Assembly (NCBI GenBank): GCA_003415625.1
Contig: PYIU01000002.1
Span: 1,612,001-1,676,000 of the forward strand
Length of the DNA: 64,000 nt
DNA from: Aquanectria penicillioides
Taxonomy: Eukaryota > Ascomycota > Sordariomycetes > Hypocreales > Nectriaceae
Direction: 5' to 3'
Shown here: positions 21,205 to 31,927 of the stretch, piece after piece
Layout: every line of letters starts with the position of its first letter
How positions within the stretch are numbered: position 1 is the stretch's first letter
The notes under the pieces: generated by a model
Databases searched by the model: none
Seen by the model: only the letters and a program-made list of their open reading frames with translations
Told to the model about the DNA's origin: nothing
Position numbers and translations under genes: made by a program

Positions 21205-23510
21205 GAGAAACGGGATGGGCATGGACGACACGGGCCAAGGCTTGGGCACACGTGTGTTGCAGGGTAAAGAGCAATCAGGTTGCTGAGAGATCAAAAGTGC
21301 GAGCAGTCCTGGCTGCCAAGACAGAGAACGGGTCAATAATTGACGATTGAAGATGGTCGAGCATACATATCATGGCAGATGATGAATACGGATATGTGGT
21401 GATAACTGGACCTGGTGGAGGATGAAGCTCAATGGGGGAAGTGGGGACCAGTCAAGTCAGAGAAAAGAACGGCCGAGGGTGCTAAAATGCCAATCCAGTA
21501 AGAGCGCGGCAGGATGATGGACGCACTCGCACGTAACTGGCTGGATCTTTTTTTTAAGCTGGCGTTCCCATTTAGGGAGGGTGCCAGGGGGTGGGCTGCC
21601 CGACTTTCAAAGGTGCCAAGGGCCATGGCAAAAGTTCCTCTCCCAGCAGCTTGGGCCTCGTTCGGTCATCGGGTGCCCGGAGAAAGCGAGAAGAGGGCCA
21701 GTTTCAACCAGACACACGACGAGGATTAAAATTATTGGTCATGATGATCAAACCAAACAGAATACGTAACCCGCCCGGCAATGTATGATGGTGCATGCAC
21801 TCCGTACGAACCCAACCAAATTGCGGGTGCGGTCAGAGGCCTCCTGGAACCTTTGGCATCCGTAGTTGTTGTTGGTACAGGTGATGGTGCTGGCGTTGGT
21901 GCTGGTGCATGTTCTTTTGTTTATTCCTTCGTGTTTGGTGGATATGATGCATTATTTAGATACTGCAGATCTCGTTTCCATTGAGTAAGCTGCGAGGATT
22001 GGTTCTGTTGAGATGCAAGTCGCGCGGTCGGGGTGGGACACCGTTGTCAATGTGCGCTGTCGAATTGTTTTTTTGAACAGTTACTTTTTTTCTTGTAGGC
22101 GTGTGTTTGAACCCCTTCCAAGAGATCTATAGGCTTGGCTAGACCCAGGTGGCGATGACTTGCAGCGTGGATGGGAATTTTTGGTCGCCGAGAAGTGCTC
22201 GCGGAACTAAGCCCAGACTCCCGGCCGAAAGAAGGACGGAACACCCAGAAATCTAAATGACCGCCGCAACAATAGTGCGGAGGCAAGACATCCAGCAGCC
22301 TCAGTCCCGCGCATAGAGTAGTATGTTGGTACCTAATTTGATGGGTCGCATTGCTGTGGTGCTTTGTATTTCTCCATCTGGATTCAGTCGCATCCGCGGA
22401 ATGACGCGTCCAAACTTCACAAGAAATATACAATAATAAAAGTGGGATAACAAAAGGCCGAGAGCACCCAAGCAAGTGATGGGCATGGCATATGCCAAGG
22501 AGACAGCGGTGGTTTATCCAGCTCAAACAATGCAGCAGAACAGGAACCGTGCACGATATCCCGTAACGCGAATGCCAATGCTAATGCCAACACTAATGCC
22601 ATGTATGTACAGTATCATCGATACCTCTTGAGGAAATCGCCGCAGGGAGGGCCTCAGACTCGTCTGTTAATCAATCAATCAATCAATCTCGGACAAAAAG
22701 CCCATCATTAATATGTTCGCTCCCACGTCGGTCCCGTCAGCCGTGCCGCAACATCCGTTGTGCGCAAAACTCACCTACCCATTTTGGCTTAGCGGCGCAT
22801 TTTGCCTCATGCTCCCGGTCCACCCCTTCCCTTTGTGTCTCCTCTCCTACCCTTCTATTTTCCCCACAGCACCAACAGAAGGCACGGCCGACAGACAAAG
22901 TTGCAACACACGTCGTCTTCGCTCTCGTGCCCTGGCAGACGACCAGACGACTGGGCGAATTGACAGCCTCTCTCCAGTGGGGCACGCAGTGGATTGTGGC
23001 TTCCCTCTGCGGTTCTGTGGGCCCGTGGGACCGCGCCCGGGACCTTTTGGCGGGAATGGGGCCGGGGGTCGGACCTGCCAGGTCAAGCAATCCCAGACGG
23101 CTGTTTGCTTGCTTGCTTCCTTCCTTCCTTTACTTCCATGCCCCATCGCCGCCTCACGCCTCACGCCTCACCTTGATGCCCGGACGACTACAAAGTACCT
23201 ACTCCACGAAACTCCGTGCCTACCTACCTAACCCTAGGTATGGAGGGGTCCGGTACACGCCTGGACCAAACCTGACCGAACCAGGCCGAACATGCCATGC
23301 CATGCGATACTCCAGTGCTACCATCCCATGTCATCGCCAACGTGCCTGATTGAATGACTGAGGACGGAGCCCTTTACGGGAGTATTGAACCTGGGGTTTC
23401 CCTTTCTGCCTGTCTGTAACTGTAACAAAGCCCTGTCGGGGACAGTACGGCCGAACCCAATCGCGCGCCTTCCCCGAGGGCGCAGTGCCTTCCCGCTTGT
23501 ATCTATCCTA

Positions 23511-23533
23511 TCGCATCGCATCGCATCGCATCG
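23511..23533. repeat. (TCGCA)n pentamer repeat
   Basis: Four to five tandem TCGCA units. Confidence 0.85.
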
Positions 23534-24810
23534 TACCGTGCCCTATCAGAAGCACGCTAACTTGGCCGCGGCGGCATCACCACTTCGCCTCTCGCCTGTC
23601 GAACATCCCTTCTCCTCCAAACCACCCCAGAGCGCAACAAAAAAAAAAAACCTCGGCGCGTCTCCGCCCACGCTCCATCCTCGAAGCTTGCCTTTCCGCA
23701 GGGATTGATCGACAGCCACCTTCTCCTGCGTACCAAGATTTGTCCCGAATTCCGGACGATACACACTCGGAGGAATTACACCACCACCACCAAAAGTATG
23801 TTGCGCCGTCCCCTGCCGATGCCAATGCCAGCGCCAACGCCGACAAGTGCGGCTCGCAGCCCATCCCGGGCGGCGGCTCCATTGCGTCGGATCCCGTCAT
23901 CGAGAGCAGAACTAAAAGTAGACTCAGACACCGAAATACTGTCCCGCGACCCCCAATCCCACCCGCTGCTACCCTTTCAGTCACTCGATCTCGCCACCCT
24001 CTGCCGGTGCCACGATCCACACCCTCGCGCTCGACACTGCGCTTCTCGCTCTTCCTCCAACTCGACTCTCCGCTGGCCTGGCCTGTCCTGGGCTAGGATC
24101 GTCGTGGTTTATTCCCCGGTCTCCAGACTCGATCCATACTCCATCTTCATCCATCCGCCCTCGTGGGATTCCGTTTCCCACTCCACTCCCCTCGCTCCGC
24201 GCTCAAGCGTGGGTCCTTTGCTCGACGGCCCTGGCGTATGTCCATCCATCCACCCTCTCCAGTTGTCGTCGCCCTGACCCTGCGATCCCAGTTTCGAACA
24301 AAAGAGCCGCCGTGTTCCACGTTCCACGCCCTTTCTGTCCCCATCCCCATCCCCATCTCCATCCCCCATCAACGCCCACTGCGGTGCCGGCTCCGGCAAC
24401 AATAGCGACTGGCCCGTCGCTCAGCGTCGCTCAGCGTAGCCGTCCTGGCCCTCGCCCTCGTCCTCACCCTACTCAGCTCACACCCCCCTTCAGGGCCTTT
24501 GCTCAAACACCCTGGTGCTGCCCTTCCCTGACGGATGGTCCTCGCTTCGGCTCCACGCTGACTGTCCGCTCGTCGACCTTGCTTCTCCGTTGGCTCTCTC
24601 GCTTTTTGCTCCTCTACCTCTCTCCACTGAGCTCCAGTGCGGGTCGTTATGATCACTCTCCTCAGCCTGTCGCCCTCTACGGAGACTCCTGCGGCGACAG
24701 TCCCTTGAGTCGCACGCCCCTTAACCATTCGCATCGTCCCGCTCTTCCCGCTCCGTTGTCACCGGTCGCCAGACTCTTGAGGCCCTCTTATATAAGTCTG
24801 GTATCCCCCC

Positions 24811-26194
24811 ATGGACCCCCGCAGGGTCCCGGCCGAGGACCATGGACCTACTCCGACCGCGCCTTTGTCGCCGCCTCTCCGGCGGCGTGTCTCGATGGAA
24901 GAGGACATGCTCTATCGGCAGATCATGACCGGCCCCCGACGTCCCTCACTGCCGCCCCCGTACCAGTCCGATCTGCCACGGCCCTCTACCTCGCGCTATG
25001 GGAATGGATCAGGCAAGGCAAAGGAGGTTGCGACTAACGGGGGCGGTCCCCGAGGCCGCTACCCGATGGCCAAAGAAGAAGAGGAGGAGGAAGGAGACGA
25101 ACAGCTACCACAATACCAAACCTCAATAGCACTTGAAGGTGTCTTCTGCAAGAAGCACGAAATCGAAAACACCACCAAGCGGGCCGAGGATCGCCAATGG
25201 CGTAACGTTTACGTCACGCTTCAAGGAACCGCTCTCAACATCCACGACGTGAAGAAGGCATGGAGCTGGGGAAGAACCCGTGATGATGGTCCATCAATCG
25301 ATCCCGACAAACCGCCATGGATGAAGAAATCTAAACTAGAAAAGTCCTACAGTCTGCTCTACGCGGACGTTGGCATCGCGGCTGACTACAAAAAGTAAGT
25401 TGGCACGTCCTTGTGGCACAAATCCTAAGCAGAATGCGAAATCAGTTGCTTACTAGTTTTTTTCTTCTTCTTTGTATAGACGCCGGTATGTCATTCGCGT
25501 CCGCGCAGAGACAGATCAGTTCCTCCTCTCCTGTGTCGAACTGAGCACTTTCATCAAGTGGTTGGAAGGCTTGTTCGCAGCCATCGACGTCGCTACACCT
25601 CTAGACGATCGAGATTTCCCCCGTGACATGTCGATTCCCCGGATTCAACGTATACGGTGGTTCCACGGCCAGGACCCAACCCCTACCACTCTTGACTTGT
25701 CTGAATTAGAGGCTGAGGAGCAACGCGAAGAGGCTTCTTCGTCTCGTGTTGAACGCAGGGCATCCGGCGCATCTTCCGCGCCGCCGCCAGAACGCCTAAC
25801 GCGACTACAGCCCGAGCCGGAGGAAGAGGAGGGAGTTGAAGAGGGTGAGGACAAAGAGGAAGAGAGAGAAACATCAGAACCTCCACCTCGAATCGACCCA
25901 GTCCACCGGCTCAGCACAACATCATATCCCACTCAAGAGATTGATCCTGGTTCAGGAAAGTGGTTTCCCGAGCACCGCTGGTCAAACGCCCACGATATGC
26001 TATACGCAAAATTGTGTTATAGCAACCTGCTCTTCAGAAGTCCCCGGAAGTCCAACTACATTATCTGCAAAGGTAAGCAGTGGTATGTGGACTGGACGAC
26101 AGGTCGCATGGTCAGGGTGCTGCCACCGGCATACGGTGAAATCGATTACTTTGGGCCTTGGCAGGTGGTTCACACAGAAAACAGGAGGATATAG
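24811..26194 (+). CDS. PH-domain protein, fungal-specific
   Basis: Exons 24811-25394 and 25480-26194 join in frame (codon AAA split) to give 432 residues. The first 100 residues are Pro/Arg-rich and end in an acidic EEEEEE stretch. A pleckstrin-homology domain spans about residues 110-255: EGVFCKKHEIENTTKRAEDR starts the first strands, then WRNVYVTLQGTALNIHDVKK. After the splice come YVIRVRAETDQFLLSC and the closing helix TFIKWLEGLFAAID. A second charged disordered stretch follows. The C-terminal segment is conserved-looking and aromatic-rich (WFPEHRWS, KQWYVDWTTGRMVRVLPP). PH domains usually bind phosphoinositides or proteins at membranes; the ligand here is unknown. It resembles the uncharacterised yeast Yhr131c-type PH proteins, but that link is tentative. 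Confidence 0.88.
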
Positions 26195-27102
26195 AATAAC
26201 GGGATTTACGGAGACGCGGAGACGAAGAGCACGGTCCATCTACGGTTCATCATTTCATACATAATACCTCGGAGCATTTCCATCACGGTACCAGGAGCAT
26301 TTCCATCGGCGGTTCTGAAAAACAACAGCATCGACACCATTCTCATCACACATCATTTCGTTCCATCTTTCTCAACATGCGACACGGGATTTCCACATCC
26401 CCAAGACGAACAATTTTCCTTTAGTTGCCTGCGGCCCCTACCTCTTCTTGAGCCCCCCGAGGTTCAGGGCGTGACATGCTCTCTTGCTACACGAATACGA
26501 CTGCAGCATACAAAAGCCCCACTGGCTATATTTTTTCTTGGATCGTTTCTTTTGATTTTGTACATTGCATATCCGGCGCGTTTGGGGTTGCATACGCCAT
26601 GACGGCGGGGACTTGACGTGCATGGGCCGGAGTTGAATTTTTTTATTTTGTTTTTTTGCTCCCAGAGACTCATTGTGATGGTGAGTGAAGGAGGCAACAC
26701 GGGTTGGAGAAGGGCAGGGCTCTGATCTCCAATGCCGTACTCTTTTGTATCTATCAGCCACTTGACACGCATCATGGGTGCCTGTACATAGAAACGGGCG
26801 AATCGAAACATTGAGCAAACGAGGATACTCTTCGGGCTGCTTGGTTACCATATTAGTATTGTGCCTTTGAAAGGCCTTCTAAAGACAGTAGGGGATAGAT
26901 CGTAAATGTATAGTTTCATGAAACAAAAACAAAATGTGGTATCATTGGCGTATCCAGCTCATTTTCCCAGGCTGGTCTCCGTCCTTCCATATTCATGCCT
27001 CGCCCCTTGAGCTTTTCTTCTTTTCGTCCAAACCCGCCGCAATCATCCATCGTACACTCAGGCCACCCAAACCGTCTCGGCAAACATCGAAAGAAAAGGA
27101 GG
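26195..27102. other. Convergent intergenic region between the PH-domain gene and Nnf1
   Basis: 900 bp, 3' UTR-like, with T-rich stretches. No gene was recognised. Confidence 0.65.
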
Positions 27103-28137
27103 TCATGATCGCCGCACCCCGGCCGCGTCAACTGCGGCGAGTCCTTCTCTCGTCTCTGCCGCGAGGTCGTCAACAACGGGTCGTAGCGCCTCGTTTGCGC
27201 CCTCAACGTCGGCTACTACGGCGTCAAGGCGTTCAAGCAGCGCGGCGATCTCCTCGCGCTGGCGACACACTTCCTCGTACAAGAGGGCGTTTTGAGACTG
27301 GGCCGTCTGCAGGCGAGCGTTGAGCTGAGACTGGTGTGCGGCGAGGGCGGGGTGAAGATGGGCGGCGAGGATGGCGTTTGGCGGTAGAAGATGAGGCCTA
27401 TTATGCGACAGCGCAAGTTAGATGTTGTTACAGGAATGCGGCGGTGAAGGGCGGCGGGGGGGGGTCAGGGAACCTACGGAATCGATTGCGATGCCTCGGC
27501 GGATTGTGGCTGTGATGATGCTGCTTCAGCGCGGCGGTGCGAGGCAGCGCTAATGAGGCCTTCGAGGTCGTTCAGTTTGGGAACAACTTGTCTCGCGACC
27601 ATGATGTTGTCGAATTCCTTCTGTGGATTCCAGCAAGCGCGGTTAGCATTCGTCGTCTCTCAGGACATGCAATATTCGCATGAACAAGTCCTCAATGAGA
27701 ACTCTCCGACCAGGATCAGGTCACCGACCAGGATCAGGTCCAGCAATTGGGCTAGCTATGCAACAAATTTCGTGTCTCACCTCGCATTTCTCGCCCAACT
27801 TGTCCACCATCTGATTTTGCACCTGCTTCAACAATCCCTCAGCCTTCTTGGCGGCCGTCGGATAGCAGCCAGCGAAATTATCCCAGGCCAGCTTGGCCAG
27901 GGTGCGCTGCAATCGCTGCGCGTAGAGTTCTTGCAAACGCTGGGCGCGGGGGCCCGGTGCGACAGCCGTGTGTCGCTCGGGGAGCGGCGGGGAGTCGGGA
28001 GGATTCTCATCGGTCGGCAGTTCATTGTTGGTGTCGTTGGGCGCGGGGGCGCCATTGCTTTGGCCCACTGTTTCTGCACCCTCCGTAGTGGGTGGCAGGA
28101 CAGGGGGCGCGTCGCTATGCGATTGGGGCGCCATCAT
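27103..28137 (-). CDS. nnf1: Kinetochore MIND (Mis12) complex subunit Nnf1
   Basis: Nnf1 is part of the four-subunit MIND complex that links the inner kinetochore to the Ndc80 complex. Minus-strand exons 27781-28137, 27478-27620 and 27103-27397 give 264 residues. After a disordered Pro/Glu-rich N-terminus comes the Nnf1 core: RAQRLQELYAQRLQRTLAKL, then WDNFAGCYPT and LKQVQNQMVDKLGEKCEKEF. A long helical, coiled-coil-like region follows (HQSQLNARLQTAQSQNALL, REEIAALLERLDAVV). Intron 1 is 160 nt and carries an exact 18-bp duplication. The assignment rests on the core motif and overall architecture. Confidence 0.88.
27706..27741. repeat. 18-bp tandem duplication in Nnf1 intron 1
   Basis: Two adjacent copies of CCGACCAGGATCAGGTCA differ only at the last base. 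Confidence 0.9.
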
Positions 28138-28776
28138 GGAAGGGGAGCGGCGGTCGTCTGGGCGCGCCTCTGGAAGTGGTGATGTTGGATTCTGGTGGTT
28201 TACGATGGGAGACGCGAGTCCGATAAGAGGACGCGTGGGGCACTTTATCGCACGTGTTTTGGTGGCGGTGCGAGGGGTAGCTGACGGGCCAGCCGCATGT
28301 GAATGTGGCTTGCAGCTTGTAACGCACTCACATCCCGGCAGAAAGGATCAGTGCTAAATAGGCAGATAGATCTTCACAGGGGTCATGCAAACGGATAAGA
28401 CATGGCTCATAGATGGCTTCTATTTTCGAGAGATTTAAGAAAATTGGCCTGAAAAGGCTACGGGACCCTCATTTGTTCATCCCTCCGGTCTAGGAGGAAA
28501 ACATCGTCATCTGTGATGCGGTCATCATGGCTTGTCCATGCATGATCCCTTCCTCGTCTCATTTGCCCATCAAAGAAGGCTCAGTTCCTCATATACAGTA
28601 TAGCCTCCTCGATCCAATTTACCCAGGGGATATTTGTCACTTTTGTCCCGTCCATTGTATGTATGATTCAATCGCCACCGTCTCTTCTTCCAAGAAAAGT
28701 CTATAGGGTATCGGTATGAAGAAGAAAGGAAACCCCCCCAAAAAAAGTTCGTCTTTTGTCGTTGTGTCGTGCGGTT
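28138..28776. other. Intergenic region between Nnf1 and the DUF1640 gene
   Basis: 640 bp holding the Nnf1 promoter and the 3' UTR of the upstream minus-strand gene. No gene was recognised. Confidence 0.6.
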
Positions 28777-30050
28777 TTAGTTGGCCGCTAAAATTGCCGC
28801 TGCATCTGCTGCGGCGCTGTGGTCTCGCTTACCACCATTCCGGCGAATCTCGTCCTCTTTCCTCCTAATTCTGTCCGCCTCTTTCTGCCTCTCGTGGCTG
28901 ACATATGTGGCATATCGAAGAGTACCAAGCGTGAGCACGGCCATAAAGAGTATCCCGAGAACGGATCGCCGAATAAGAATCCATCGCACAGCCTCGATGT
29001 CCGACTTGGCATCGCTGGTTAGCAAAATACTGATTTTATAGTTGATTTGCTGGACCTGCAATAACGTTAGTAACATGGGTGGTATAAAGTAGCCCGTGAA
29101 GACCTACAGCACTCTCGACTCCTTTCTGTTCCTCTCGGACCGCCATTTTTCGGTCATTGAACATACCTCGGACGTTATCGTTGAGTGTCAACAGCTCCTG
29201 GTTGAGGGTCTGCGTCAATATGTCCACTTCATGTTGCAAGTGCGTCCGTTGTTGCCTGAGCTGTTCTTCTTCGAGACGTCGATTATTCCGAATCTCCGTG
29301 CTCAATTCTGAACATGCGGCCGTAAAAAGATACGTCTCCTATATGAATTCGTCAGCAACCAATTGCATAGCCGCAGGTTCAATAGCGATCTGGCCTCACA
29401 TTCTCTACGTCGCTTTTACTAACTAGTGTAGACTGTGCCACGCCTAGATTCTGCGCAAGTGAGGTGCGAATCGCCTTCATGGCCGTTGTGGCCTGCTCTT
29501 GGGAGTACCCCCCATCCTGTAGCTGTTTGACGAGCGAATATGTGTCGAAGTGGTGAATGTATGGGGGCGGCGTGAGGGCAGGGCCCTGCTTTGACATGTC
29601 CTCTGGCGGGTGCATGTGAAGTACCGCTTCGAGAGGACCGCTCTGCTTGGCTTGCTCGCGGGCCATTCGAGCCCTTTCCTCCTCCGAAGTCGGGTCTACG
29701 CTAGACTGTGAGGCTACGGTCGGTGTCTCGTTGGATTGTTGTCCAGAGGTGATGTCGGCATTGGTCGTGGTGGACGCTGACGTGGGCTCGGGGGCTGGGT
29801 TCGATTGCTTGGTTGTAGGTTCGCTCGCAGCATCCGCCGGGGGGGCTCCGGCCACTATCACGTCCGGGAGGGCATCGGGAGCTTTGGGTCTCGTCGCATG
29901 CAGCTGGGAGGGTTCGACGGCCTTACCTCGCCTCCGGGCAAAGGTACCTCTGTGTCTGGCAAGACCGGCGGCGATACGAGGCGGGCCCCCCGCGCGGACG
30001 GCGCGCAGCACGCGCGGATTGAGAAACGACAAGCGGGCGCCGGCCGGCAT
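28777..30050 (-). CDS. DUF1640 mitochondrial coiled-coil protein (Fmp32/MCUR1-like)
   Basis: Exons 29400-30050, 29108-29338 and 28777-29055 sum to 386 residues. The first 50 residues are rich in Arg, Ala and Ser with no acids, a typical mitochondrial presequence. A low-complexity Thr/Ser/Pro spacer follows. The DUF1640 domain starts at YIHHFDTYSLVKQLQDGGYS and continues with EQATTAMKAIRTSLAQNL. It proceeds through a long coiled coil (STEIRNNRRLEEEQLRQQR, DVRGMFNDRKMAVREEQ). A single transmembrane segment (SVLGILFMAVLTLGTLRYATY) sits near the C-terminus, as in yeast Fmp32 and human MCUR1/CCDC90B. The family sits in the inner membrane and has been linked to respiratory-complex assembly or calcium-uniporter regulation. 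The exact role in fungi is unsettled. The tail is basic. Confidence 0.92.
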
Positions 30051-31927
30051 TGCATCGGCTGGCCGGTATACGGTATAGGGGTATGCGCAATGGCTTTGGC
30101 GGCTTAGAAATATTGCACTGGGTGTATTGTCGTCGTCAAAGGGGGAGGGGAGGATTCGGGAGGGCTATGGGGATTGGATTGAGCGAACCATGTGGACCGG
30201 CTGCATGACAGTGCAACGTTGACGTTGACGTTGACGTTGACGTTGGTGGAGATGATGGTGATGAAAGTGTCCAAGATTTCAAGATGCTGCCCGGATGAGG
30301 GACAAGTTGATTCGGAAAGCGGAGCCAGCTCCGGTATCTGTACCTGCCTTGATCTGCACGTGGCGTCATCCCGACCAGGGAAGGAGCCTTCTTACAGTGC
30401 TGACAATGTTGCCCAGCCCATCACTACCGATGTTAGCCGGGGCTGTGGCAGAGGTGCAACCTCAGCCCTCCTCGGTTGTTCCTACCCTAAACCTCACCGT
30501 GAAAGGGCTTAGTTAGAGTGTGGGGTTTCAAGATGTGATAATTCATCAGTGTTAATTAGATAGAATCGAGCTTTGAACCTTAGATTATACAGGTCAAGTC
30601 TAAATAAATTAATAAATCACGCAATATATTTTTTGAGGTGCCCTATGTATCCTACCTGCCCAAGCACTGTGTATCGTACAGTCCATGTATGTCTCTTTGG
30701 AAGTCCATACTGGCTAGTAACTGAACTTCTCTAGATAGTAATGAATGCCATACATTGACCAACTTTCTACTCGAGAGTTGCTAACTATCCAAGTATCTGG
30801 GGTTTCATGTGACCAGGGAATGAACCATCCATGCATAACCACTAAAGAACGAAAGCCCACTACGTAAAGGCTGGGATCATGGGGCGCAACAAGAGATACC
30901 GGTATCCTGGTCGATTATCAGCTGTAACATCTGTCTCAAAACAACGCCCAGGTGGTATGACATCTCATCAACAAGCAAGTTATTCCGATATGAGGACCAA
31001 TTTCCCAGCGTCAACTCATATTTCCTCATGTGCTCACTATCCTCAGACTCGGACATTACAGGGTTTCAAACACTACGTGGTCGGTCCGGAACTCTACGCT
31101 ACAGGACACACATTTGTCACAATCAGAGACATGCCAATCGTCATTATTCATGGACAATCTCCCGTTCCCCTAGAAATTCTATGGACCACCTACTCTCCCT
31201 TGTTCTAGGTCTCACTCCTCTCCACCTGTTTCCGGTTTCATCCCACATCATTCCAGTCGAAATAACACCCACCGAATGCAACGTTTTTGTCCCATAATCC
31301 CATAATTTCTCCTTTCATTGGCCATAGTCTAGTGTTCCGGTCCCTTTGCCCTTCGGCCTATAGTCACCACCTTGCCGAACCTGCCGCATTACCCACTATA
31401 ATCGCAAAACAATACTGTAAACACGCACAACACCATGTAAAAAAAGAAATCAAGAAACTCAAAAGCAAGAACAGCGAGGTAGCAAAAATGACAATACCAG
31501 TATCGACCCCGCTGTGTTTTTTGTGTTTCTCCCCATGCCCGCCGATGAGACCCGTCCAATCATGAGAGTAAAGTCTGCCGTATCGGATGCCTTGACCTCC
31601 GACTAGTTGATGAGAATATCCAGAATCGAGACTTTGTGCAATTGCAACTATATCTCTCAGAAGAGAGCCGGGCCAAGGGACAATCTATTCACCCCCGACC
31701 CTGCCCCATTGTATTAGTGAATCATGTAACGATGTCATATATTCCATGTGAAGAAGCTGTGCGTAGTGTGCTTGGGTGCTGTTTATGTTGATTCCCACGG
31801 GGGCCGTTCAGCCTTTGTGCTTTTTCCAACCGTCCAAATATCCCGGGTTAACGTCATAATACAAGTTGAGAAAGAAACTGCCTGCCCAGAAGGGACCTGC
31901 AGCCTATTATTCATACGAAACGGACGA
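30051..31927. other. Intergenic region between the DUF1640 and Puf3-type genes
   Basis: 1.9 kb containing the DUF1640 promoter, a hexamer repeat at 30216-30246 and the Puf3-type 3' UTR. No gene was recognised. Confidence 0.6.
30216..30246. repeat. (ACGTTG)n hexamer repeat
   Basis: Five tandem copies lie about 170 bp upstream of the DUF1640 start codon. Confidence 0.9.

Larger units (their letters stand above)
18726..24810. other. Six-kilobase gene-poor region
   Basis: No domain-bearing frame was found on either strand. It is rich in simple repeats: a G24 tract, pentamer repeats near 21190 and 23520, GTAG repeats near 20767 and CCAT-type runs near 24340. The right-hand 1.3 kb is CT-rich and probably forms promoter and leader of the PH-domain gene. 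A noncoding transcript cannot be excluded. Confidence 0.55.

Noticed and set aside
23485..24096. 203-codon plus-strand frame upstream of the PH-domain gene
   Set aside because: Low-complexity Arg/Ser/Pro composition from CT-rich leader sequence.
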